Shown here in pieces: positions 13,901-25,900 of a stretch of 64,000 nucleotides of DNA; the first letter of the stretch is position 1, and each line of letters opens with the position of its first letter. The stretch comes from Vitellaria paradoxa (Eukaryota; Streptophyta; Magnoliopsida; Ericales; Sapotaceae). Made by a program: the position numbers and the translations under genes. The notes beneath the pieces were generated by a model. It saw only the letters and a program-made list of their open reading frames with translations, did no database searches and was not told the origin of the DNA. The stretch is from positions 620,001-684,000 of the forward strand of contig CM034233.1 of the NCBI GenBank assembly GCA_019916065.1, read 5' to 3'.

Positions 13901-16900
13901 TATGGGGTCATAGCATTTGTAACCTCGTTGAATAGGAGAATAGCCCAGAAAAACACACTTGCGAGTTCGAGGATCAAGTTTGCTACGTTGGTGAGGATGA
14001 AGATGGACAAATGTAGTACACCCAAACACCTTGAGAGGTATTGTTGAGTGTAGTCTGGAGACTAAGAAGGACTCTTGCAATTTTTGTAGGGGTGTAGCAA
14101 AGGATAAGACTCGACTAGGCATCCGATTTATAAGATAGACAACAGTCAGAATGGCATCCCCCCAGAACTATTTGAGCATGTTCATTGTAAAAAGTAATGC
14201 ACGAGCAACCTCAAGTATATGTCTATTTTTCCTCTCAACCACCCCATTTTGTTGTGGGGTATCAACACAGGAGCTCTGGTGAATAATTCCATTTTCACAA
14301 AGATAGGGGCCCAAAGATTGATTAAAGTACTCAGTTCCATTATCGGTTCTCAAAACTTGGAGTTTTGTGTGAAATTGGTTTTGTATCATCGTGAGAAAAT
14401 TAATGAAAACTGAGCGAACTTCTGTTTTGTCATGCAATAAATACACCCAACAAACACGAGTATGATCGTCAATGAAGGTTATGAATCACTTGGTTTGTGT
14501 TCTGTTGGAAGTTCGAGAAGGTTCCCATAAATCACTATGAATCATGGCAAAAGGAATAGATGGTTTATAAGTGGACGAAGGAAAAGGAACACGATGATGT
14601 TTTGCCAACTCACATGTTTCACATTGAAAATCAATGAATTTCTTATTTGAACACAAAGCTGGGAATGACCGTTTCAATTAAGGAAAACTAGGGTGGCCCA
14701 TTCTAGAATGCCACAACAGAATTTCACTATCCTAGGAAATAGATGCAGAATTACAAAGAACTTTATTGAAATCATTACTCGTATTTGTCTCGTCAAAGTA
14801 GTAGAGTCATTCACATTCTCTAGCACTGCCAATCGTCTTCCCCGATGACAGATCCTGAAAAGTACAAAGAGAGCAAGTAAAGTTAGCTGAACAGTTCAAA
14901 TCTTTTGTTAATTTACTAATAGATAGTAAATTACAAGAGAGGTTTGGGACATGGAGGACAGATTTCAAAGACAGTGAGTTTGAGAGACGAATACTCCCTT
15001 TTCCTGCTACAAATGAAAGTGATCCATCTGCAATTCTGACTTTTAGATTTCCAGCACAAGGGAAGTATGTGGAGAATAAATTTAAAGATCCAGTCATGTG
15101 ATCAGAAGCTCCTGAATCTATGACCCATGGAGTTTTGGTACTGCAGGTAGTTAAAGCTTGGAAAAAATTACCTTTTTGGGCTAGAGATCCAAAGGGAACA
15201 TTTGTGGCAGACTGACTCGAGTTTTGAAGCACAGAAAGTAACTCATAGAGTTTTCCCAGCTGCTCAAGGCTGAATGAATTTGCTTGTGAACCATTTCCCC
15301 CTGAAAAATTTTCAATTATAGCTTGATAACCCTTATTTTTATTTTGTTTGGGTTTTCAATCTGCAGGTTTTCCATGGATTTTCTAGCAGGTGTCTTTGGA
15401 ATGGCCAGTCTTCTTGCAGTGATCACAAAATACCCTCCCTTTAGTTGATTTTGAGCTTGATCCGGATACACGGGTCAATGGACCTCGAGTCAAATGACCA
15501 GACCCGTGGGTCAAACCTCTAGCAGGTTCATGGTTCAAATAGCCCGACCCGGCTTGGGTTAAATTTCCCGACCCGGCTTGGGTTAAATAACCTGACCCGG
15601 CTGGATTGTTTTGGGTTATCAGGGCTGAACCCTCAATCAGATGGCCGCTACTCATCGTCTTTGGTTCACGACCCAGCATCACCGATTGCCTGGCTTCTTC
15701 CCTTCGAACTTCGGCGAAGACCTCTCGGATCGACGATAAGGGGCGACGGCTGAGGACCCGGCTGCGCACATCATTCAGGTTCTGGTTTAAACCGGCCAAG
15801 AACTCGAACACTCTCTCGTTTTCAACCCTCTTCTTGTAGCGCACACTGTCGCCGGTGCACTCCCAGCCATCATCAAAGTTTTGATCGAGCTCTTGCCAAA
15901 TAGCCATCATCTCCAGATAGTATTCTGTTACTTCTTTGTCCCCTTGTTTCATCTGCCACAATCGGGTCTTTAGGTCAAAGATTTGAGAAAAATCCTCTTC
16001 ATCGGAGTAAGTCTCGTGTACGGCATCCCAAACTTCCTTTGCCGACGGCAGCCACAGGTAGGTTTTCTTTATTGATGGAATCATGGAATTGACCAGTAAA
16101 GAGGTCACCAATGCTTTTTCTGACTGCCATCTTTGAAGAGCCACTGTGTCTCCTTCGCTGGGTCTTTAGGTGGCGCCGGTCAGGTAGCCTCTTTTCTCTT
16201 TGCCGTCAATCACCAGTTTGATTGACTGTGCCCATTCACGGAAATTTTTTCCGTTGAACTTATCCACGGTGATCTGGACTGATGAGAGGTCTATCCCTCC
16301 CATTGTGGTAAAGGATGAATGGCCCTCTGTTTCTCCTTCGTGAGTGACAGAGGAGAATGTCTCCTGACTGCCGGGAGGTATGGCAGCCATCTGAGCTAGG
16401 GTTTTGCGAACCAAAGCTCTGATACCATGAAGACAAAGAAAGAAATAATTTTCTATTATTTCTGTAATTCTTTGAATGAATAAAAAGGTTACACAAATCC
16501 TCCTACTTATAACCTCCAGTATTTATACAAGGTAAGTTTCCCTATGATGAATATTGAAATTTCTGAAGGAACATGTTTATACATGGTAAGTTTCCCTGTG
16601 ATGAGTGCTAAAATTGCTGAGGGAATATTTACATAATCTCCTAATTTCCTGATTTCCAGTATTTCTGCATAAACTAAGATCCCAGTCATTATTGAAAAGC
16701 CCAAATTTACTGTTGATGATTGAAAACCACAAAGAGTTGTGATCCAGACGGAGTCTTCAAAGCCATTTAGAAGGAAAAACTGTTATCAGGCATCCATGCC
16801 TCCTATTCCAGTGATAAAAATTTGTACATCTACATTAATTGTCATTACATTGTAGCTAGACTCATAAAATTAAACCCAAATCCAGGGGCCAGGGAAGTAC

Positions 16901-19900
16901 TAAATTATATGAATCCATGAAGCAAAAATAATATGAAAATGGAACAAAAGAGTCAACCTATGTTTGTAGCTGATCAAGATGGATACTCACAAACAGATTG
17001 AAATCACACACTCTCTTAGGAGCAGGATAGACATTATTGAGTCTGTTCTTTACTAACTTAAGTTTGGGGCATTTCAAGGAAATAAATTTGATATTTGCAT
17101 CTTACTCAATCACATACGATGGAAATACAAAAAATACACAGATTTCCACCTCACATGTCAGATGTCACGTAAATAAATAACATGCACATAGATTTTGCAC
17201 ACAAAAGGTTAACAAATATTGTGATACACAGGTTTATATCACTGATCCAAACCTTCCTTTCCTTTCTCATTTAAATAATATATCTAAGTAGAATTAAACA
17301 TGGTATATTTTTAAATTTTAAGTACAACTACAGAAGTTCTTAATCCCAGTTCATATTGCTATCTAATCATAAGGACAAAAAATTAGAAGAAAGAAAAATA
17401 ATTACAATGATAGAATATAGTGTCTACCTGGCATGGGATGAAAAGGACTCTTTGAGTGCCAGTTTGATATGATGTTAGGTGCCGTTCAGCAAGACTTGCA
17501 GTGATCTGGCGAAAATTACTCACGTCGTCTACAAAATTAGATTTTTCCAGCCTTTGACCAATACCATGAACCATAAACACTAGATGTTGAACTGGCACCT
17601 TAAAAAAAAAAAAAGTTACAAAATGTGGAAACTATATTAAAAGTTTTAAGTGCAAAGGCTATAGCAATGGGATGAAGAGGACTATTTGTTTATTTCTACT
17701 AGAAACTACAAACATGTTCTCCCAATGTGCTTAGTATTGTCATGGAGACCAAGATTACGAGCAATCTCAATTGCGAAATTTTTGCCACAACACAATTTCA
17801 TGGGTGTAGATTATGGGCAATATCGATTGCAATCTTCTTATCACAACACAATTTCATGGGTCCATCATTAGAAATCGAGGGTTTTGCCCAAAGCAGTCAC
17901 CAAAAACTCAAAATTCCACAAATCAGTTAGTCAAAAAATCTTTACTCTAATCCAATCACTGTTTAAAATCCCCTTTGCAAAAGACGTATTCACTTTAAAG
18001 TCATCATTACCAACAATGTATAAAAATAATAATTTTATCTATTTAAGTTCTCATTGATAAAAACGACCTTAAAGTCATTATTTTGAAAAACAGCTTCTGC
18101 TCAAATACATTTTCACCCTAATCCATTCGCAGATTTTTGGACAAAAAAAAACACACACACACATAAACTGAAAAATCTAAACTTAAGTTTGAATATATTA
18201 CTTAGTTATCTTATCCAAGAGTATGAGTTGAATTATCGATTAATTTTTTTTTTTTTAAAAAGCTAATCAATTAAATAGTTTTTTTTTTAACTGAAAAACA
18301 ATGACGACAGCTTTTGAACTTATCACTTGCTTTTGCATTAGACCTTTTCGTATTTGCTACACTTCCTATCCAAAACAAACTCTTAAACTTTATATATACT
18401 AACAAATATAAAATCATAAGAAAATAAATATTAAATATTTACACAACCTAAACAAATATTTTATTTACAATGAAGTTTACATAATTTTGGGATTCTGCTT
18501 CTCTAAAATTTTTTGTTCGTAATCTTGTAGATAAGTTTTCTCAAATGAGCAAAATAAGATTATCTCTTCCAATTAACCAAACTTGAGGGGGGGAAAATCC
18601 TTATTTCCCTTTTTTCTATTCTGACCAAACTCATAACTATTTCTTTTTTTAAAATCAAGGTTGATAATAAACTCTCCAATACCACTTTAATTCAAACTCT
18701 ACAACAGAAACCATCTATAAGAAATTAATGTTAATTAAGGTTTTGATCCTAAAAAATTAAAATATTTATATTACACACAATTTTGAAAAAACAAATCACT
18801 TCTAAATATTATCTAGTCATTAAATTTTTTTTTTTACATAAAATCTATTTGGATAGCGTAAATATTTGTTTGTGTTGCTATAAATTTTAAATTTTTATTG
18901 TTTATGATCTTTTATTTGTTGGTATATAAATCGGAATGATATAAAATGTGAGAGTTTGTTTTAGATATGCTATTTGGAAGTGATACATTCAAACTCAAAT
19001 TCTCTATTGCTATATGCTATATTCAATTGATTAGTTTTTTTTATATCAAGTGATACATTTAACTCAAATTATTAGATAAGATAACGAAGCAATACATTCA
19101 AACTAAAATTCAGATTATTATTATTTTTTTTTAATCACCCTTATCATTGATTGCCTAGCATATCCAAAAATGTTCTTCAAGAATATACACAAGTTGTTTT
19201 TCAAAATAACCGCTTTGAAGTCGTCTTTATCTACGACTACTTTAATGAATAAAATTCCCTTTTTTTTTTTTAATTAAAGGTAAATACATGGTTGCTAATG
19301 ACGACTTCGAAGTGAATACATCTTTTGCAAAGACAACTTTAAACGATGACTAGATTAGGAAAAAGAATTTTTAATGGACTAATTTGTGGAATTTTGGGTT
19401 TTGAGTGACTGCTTTGGGCAAAACCCTCTTAGAAATCCCTAGGTCTCCCAATATTTCCATAAATGTGTAACCAATGTCTTCACTAGACCTTGCTGCCATT
19501 ACTTGTTTCTTGCTTCGCCAGTTAACCATATTCCCTCCTACAAAGGAATGGTATCCAAAGGTAGATCATATATTGTCAACTAAAGTGCCTAATATGCATC
19601 AATAAATACCTTTAACAGGTTTGAGAATTAGATTTCTTTTTCTAGAATAGCGTACAATACTTCAAAATTTGATAATAGCATTTAGATTCACTATGTGAGG
19701 GTCATGGAAAAACTGACTCACGAACCCCAATTGCATTTGAAATGACCCAGCAGTATGATAAAAGATAATCCTCCTGGAAGTTTCTACTTTCTAGTAGCCC
19801 TCCATATAATAGAACACTCAGCTGCACCACCATTGTTTGATTAAATAGTTAAACCATAATCGGTGAATCCACCAGTGTCCATAGTAGAATGCTCAACGCA

Positions 19901-22900
19901 CCACTGCTTAGTCTATGGTTACACTTCAATTGGTGAATTCACTAGTCTACCATCAAATATACATGTCGCCTTAAGTAGATGAAAAATGTACTTTCCCTGT
20001 GAGATAGAGATACCCTTAACTGATCTAACAACCTCAATCCCCAAAAATAACTCAATGGGTCCAAGCCATTGATTTCAAAGACTATGGCCTAATATGCTTT
20101 GAGGTAAAACATTTCCACTACATTGCCTTTTACTAAAATATCATCCATTTATACAATGAGAACAACAATCTTACCCCTATTTTGTTTGATTGAAATGGTA
20201 TGGTCTCTATGAATTTCATTTGTATCCAAACCTCATGAAAACTTTAAAGAGAACTTTTAAACCAAACTCTAGGAAATTATTAGCCTACTCCAATACCATG
20301 TTAAATTATTAACCACAATAAGGGTGACATTATTGATATTATTATTTTATATGAACACATGTATGCTTTTTGAATGGCAGAGTAACCTATAGAGAAAGAT
20401 CAAAAAGCCTTAGGGTCCAGTTTCCCATAGAAATGGGAAGAAGTGTGAACAAAGCAATGGACCAAAAAACTTAAAGAGAAATAAAAGTAGAAGAGAGATC
20501 CAAGAAGAAGGAAGTTTAATTAGTTTAAAATAAATTGACACTTGAAATGTGATTAATGAGAGGCAACGGTGAAATTGCACTACCTAAGAAAAGATTTAGG
20601 AATGCTCATGGTGAATACATGAGCGCTGAACCTCAAAAAGGTATTAGTTTTTTCCCTTAAAAACTTCATAAACAAGCCTGTTGACATTCCTATGAACCCA
20701 AATGGCAAGCTAGATGATGGCCAATTCTTTGATGATCCCAACACAAACAAAAGATTAGTTGGGAAATTGAATTATTTGACAATTACTCAACCAAATATCG
20801 CATTTGCCACCAGTGTGGTAAATCAGTTCTTAGATTCTCCAAGAACAAGTCATTGGGATTTATATCCGCATATTGACGTATCTTATCTGTGCTCTTAGCA
20901 GAGGGCATAAGGATCGTGGTTATATACCTAGGTCCGAGGGTATACAGATGCTAACTGGGCTTGCTCTCCATATGATAAAAGATTCAACACCAGTTATTGT
21001 GTGTTTGTTGGTGGAACTCTAATATCCTAGGGAAGCAAAAAATAAACTGTGGTAGCCCGATTAAGTGCAAAATCTAAATATCAATCTATAGCCCACACAT
21101 CATGTGAGTTAGTGTGATTAAAGAACATGTTAAAAGAATTTGGTGTTTCATACATATTCCCTATGGAATTGGTATACAATAGTCCATTTGTAGTACATAT
21201 TGCGTCAGTCCAATTTTTCATGAGAGAACTAAACATATCGAAGTAGATTGTCATTTTACCCAAGAAAAAACTCCTCCACAATGCCTCAAAAATGGCTCAA
21301 GTAAGGTCCAAAGACTAATTTGGAGGCCTCCTTACAAAGCTTTGAGGAGGACACAAGTTTAATATTTTTGTATCAAGCTTAGAACATCTAACATACACAC
21401 TCCACCTTAAGGAAGAGTGTTAAGGAGTAAATTGATGAGTAAATTAATTTAGTCATGGTAAATATAAGTTGCAAATAATTCCCATAGCACAATTAAACAA
21501 ACAAGTTGTGAAAATGGCTATGCACAAACATTATACCTGCGAACAGTAATCATCCATTGCTTCCTCTTTCTGCTGACGTAATTCATCCTGAAGCAGAAAA
21601 AAAAAAAAATATTTTAAGTATTGTTTGTTACCTTCTTTCAGCAGACAAGATGAAAAAGTAATTGAATAAAAAGCCCAATATGGCAGCAATGGTTACAATG
21701 CTCACTAATTCAAAATTCCAACATCCACCATAAAATTTCTCTTGGGACCCTATCATATGCTTTTTCTAAATCAATAAAAATCACGTAAAGAGTAGTCACC
21801 ATATCTACATTAAAATTTCACTTACAAAAAGTACCTAAAATAAAATTCCGCATATTTAGATTCGTATATATCCCTCAAACCATGACAAGACAGCCCTCTC
21901 ACTGTGAGAGGATCCTCTCTAGCATACATCAACCTTCAAGTGCAAGCCAAATAAATGCCCACGGGCAACTCATTGGTGAAACAAATCCAATACAAGACAA
22001 GCTTTCCATTTATGTCACTATTCTTGGATCCAGAGGTGAGTACATAAGAAGGAATAGTTTCTTAGATGTATAACTGCATCCTCGAGGTTAGGCCAACTTT
22101 TTACATGTTAGTGGAATCTTTATGCTCAAAACATGAGGTTTTACATGCCAAAAAAATCATATAGCTGAACAGAAATTAAATTACCAAGCACCAAAAGTTG
22201 ATATATCAAGTTACAGGACAAGTAAATTATGTCAATGGGACTTTATAATGTCCGGAGAAAGTAAATATTTGATGCATATTAATGGGATAGCGGCGCAAAG
22301 CATGCAGATCATATCAAAAGGCACTTTTTACAAATAAACAACGAAGAAATAAATAAGAAAATAGAAGAACCTGAGTAGGTTTTGGTGACTGATACGCGGC
22401 ATATCCACGCCTTAACATAATGCTACTTCCCTGCAAACTAATTGCACTGGAAAAACCAGAGGCATCAATGTTTAACCAAGACTCCCATGTATCGTCTTCT
22501 CCAGTAAAAAGAGCATACAGTCCCTGCATGCAAAAAATCCAGAGTAAGACATACACAAGATATTAATAATCAAAATAGTGAAATTTGCCTGTACTGCAAG
22601 AAAATATCATACCGGGGTAGAGCCTTGCAGATTAACTCGAGCTGCAAAAAGTCCTGATGGTTGAAACGACCTCCGACGCCAAACCTACAAATAAGACAGG
22701 TAAATTATACTCCTTTAGAGTGCAAGAAAGAATAGAAAATCCACAGCCTTGACCTTCAAACATAAATGGAAGAAAAATAAATAGAAAAATAACAGGTTTA
22801 AGTAGACTCCAGAATTAGAAATTCATCCCATGGTATGATTTCAAGATCTTCAAACATATTTGAGGATCTAGAATGTCCCCCCCTTATTCCCAGCATGTTG

Positions 22901-25900
22901 CATGAACATGTCATCCTTGATGACCCAAAAAAAAAAAAAAGGCATTCTCCAGAATCGATGACAATTAATGCCCTCCCCTTTCTTTTTGCATTCATGTTTT
23001 TAAACCCTTTCTTTTTGCGTTCATGTTTTTAAACCCTTTCTAGTGGGAGCTGAATAGATATTAACAACGCCCACAAACTCAAAATATTGAGAAATTAAGC
23101 AACTATAATATAGAACCTGCTGAATTGATGACTTAAACAGCAAAATAACCAAACCACCACTACTAAACACCCCCCCCCCAAAAAAAAAATAAAAAATAAA
23201 TTAAAAAAATTCAGACCTTACTATGATATGCCAACTCCAACTGCTCACCAACATCTTCACGGAGTGGAAGCCAATCAAGGCCCCCTTTACGAGCAAACCA
23301 GTGACCTCTTAAAACACGCCGGTTTTCTCCATCCCAGTAAACAGGAAAGCAATGTCTCTTCACTAAATCTACCTGCGCGATGATAGTATTTATAAAAGTG
23401 AAGCATTCAGAAAACAGAACTGCCAAGAAGCAACCACAGAGTAATGGTATTTTGTGCGGTATCAAGTTCTATATTCATAGAAATGGCACTAAAAGCATAT
23501 CCATTCTCCTAATTGGTTTTCTCAGAAAATTTCAGAATCATAATGCATGAATAACAACTTTAAATCACTATTCAAAACCACAATATGGCACCACTAATCT
23601 GGGATTGATTGGCCAGGCAAGAACACACATGGTGTGAAGTTCAGCAACAAGAGGGCATGCAGGTATTCATTTACTCTAAATTCAGTAATTGAACTTGATA
23701 AAAACCCAATGATTAATTTCTACACAACTATCACCCTTATCATTTGCACCAAGAGGGCAGACCACAGAAAGAACAGTACCTCATATAGTCCTCCCTTCAC
23801 AGGGACACCAACTCTCTCTTCTTCAGATTCATGTATTTGGGCTGATTGTGTAATCTGTAAAGAAGATGCCTTTAACTTTGGATTCAATTTAGAACTGGAA
23901 CCAGGCTGGCCTCTGGGACCTTCACTGCATTCTGCATACTCCTTCCACCAACTAGAAAGCAACTCCTCCTCTCTCTGCAGATGCAAATGGAATAAACAAA
24001 GCCTTAGAACTGTTACAATGGTGGTCATGGTATGTATACATTGAACAAAATCAATTGTTACCTTAGATACATGAACTTTGCTCTCAATTATACCATTTGG
24101 TACCTTTGTATATGACGTAGATTAATTGGGGAAAGCATAATCGGAGACTGTTTAATGCTGGTGTTAACTCATCTTTGAAGCAATTATTGCACTTCGTAGA
24201 ATTAAAATTATAAAATAGTCGTACAGGAAATTTTGATATTTGGCTGTTTTTCTTATAGGACATGCAGGTTGCACCTTAATTATCCAAATAACAAACCAAA
24301 AAAAAAAAAAAAGTGTAACCGGTTGACAGAAGTTAAATGGCTTCTAAACATCATTTCCAAAAACAAAACAATAATTCCATGACCAAGATCCTGCCAACTA
24401 AGATGCTTCAGAATTTCATAAGGAAAACATCAAATATGTAAACAACATAATCAGGAGTCGGACAAGATGACCTGCAAGAAAGATGCCTCTATTGCAAGGG
24501 AATCCCTTATGCCAAATCGAAAATAATCACCCTTTCCAACTGCTTCAGTGTGAGGGACTGAAGCAGCCAGCTCTGCCAAAACACAAAAGCAACAAGATGA
24601 CGCAAGTTATAGACGGCACTTAAAAAACTAATTTCATGACTTATATAAGGAACGAAGGCTATGACATAGTTGAAGCAATAAATTGATTATTTTGTCAATA
24701 AACTAGAACAGGTAGAAAAATAAATGAATATATATTTTGATCCTTTAATTAAATGCTTTCAGCCCGATACTTCTGTCTTAAAGAGCCACAAACATCAAAT
24801 AATCAAATCCTTACAGACTCACAGCGTGGTTGGAACTAAATCCATTTAGAAGTTGGACTTGGAAATGGGAAAGTTGTATTTCTAGCCAATATATAACCAA
24901 TAGCTAATCCACCTTGTTTTTTGGGTTGGAAACATTCCCCTAATTCACAAGATGACCATTCCTTCCCTCCTTACCACCCTCCCATGGAAATTTTCTCAAT
25001 AGACTGTACTTTTTGCTTGCTACCCCAACTGGAATGCGGAAGATGGACAAATAGTAAATTGGTATGCTAAACAAAATCAGTCGAACTAAATCCCACCCTT
25101 GGATAAGTAAGATTTTTTCCACCCATAACCTTTTCCCAATTTTTTTCAATGACAAGCTTCCAAAAACTTTTGGACCAAGATTTCCACCAAGTGCTAGTCC
25201 CAAATATTTAGTAGGCACAATCTCTCTCCTACAACCCATCATTCCATCAATCTTATCCACCTTAGAATTTGAGAAGTTTAAGCCAACAATGGAACATTTA
25301 CTTGAATTAATCTTAAGGCCATTACACAATTCAAATGCATTGAGCAGGGATTACAAAGTGTGGAAATTGACCTCATCCCTCGATAGAAAGAAAATGGTAT
25401 TGGCAAACTGAAGATGCAAAACAGACACATTATTCATCCCCACTTCAAAACTCCTGAGCATGCGTACCTCCCTAGCATTGTCAACCATTCTAGTAATTCT
25501 ACTTAGGATATCAACTACTAAGATGAACTGAAATGGAGATAAGATTGTTTTGCCCCAAAACCCCTTGATCCTTAGAAGGGGTTTGTAATTTACTGTGATT
25601 TTAAGGGTCCAAATTCACTGCCAAGCATCTCCAAACAATGGACTTCCTTCATTGCATGGAATTGAACAGAACTATTCAGCTATAACACAATATTATTAGC
25701 AATAGAAATGAGGTTACCTAGAAATCCAAGGGGTCTAGATTCACCCAACTGAAAATCACTATTCTCATCTTTTGTTCGAATTCTAAAAGGAAGTTGTCAT
25801 CAAAATACCTAACATGCACTGGTTCATGGTAATGTTCCATAGTAATACAAAATATGAAAGGCGAAAAAAAAAAAAACCAAACAAACAAAAAAGAGGAAGT

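Larger units (their letters stand above)
11620..16669 (-). mobile_element. Full-length Ty1/copia retrotransposon, 5050 bp, sense with SGR2
   Basis: LTRs at 16428-16669 (5') and 11620-11856 (3') are bounded by TG..CA and flanked by a perfect 5-bp duplication TAAAC (11615-11619 and 16670-16674). The primer site TGGTATCAGAGC (complement of 16416-16427) touches the 5' LTR and matches the tRNA-iMet type. The polypurine tract CTTGAGGGGGAG (complement of 11857-11868) touches the 3' LTR. The polyprotein runs gag with CCHC knuckle [14 protein letters not shown], protease [10 protein letters not shown], integrase with [16 protein letters not shown] with [11 protein letters not shown], and RNase H ending at 11864. 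One frame is kept over most of gag-integrase but is broken by in-frame stops (for example near 16146) and by shifts near 13285, 12900 and 12110. It therefore cannot make a full polyprotein now. Confidence 0.95.
6065..17427. other. SGR2 intron 8 (11.4 kb), nested retroelements
   Basis: The intron has the donor next to exon 8 (CAG|GTAGAC at 17427) and an acceptor TTGTCCAG before exon 9 at 6065. It contains four retroelement remnants listed separately: copia 5' part (about 6420-9610), gypsy gag (about 9590-10960), LINE 3' end (10974 to about 11460) and full-length copia (11620-16669). About 0.35 kb at the left and 0.75 kb at the right (16675-17427) show no recognisable feature. Confidence 0.85.

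Noticed and set aside
23634..24044. 136-codon plus-strand frame over SGR2 exon 3
   Set aside because: It is the antisense shadow of exon 23780-23974.
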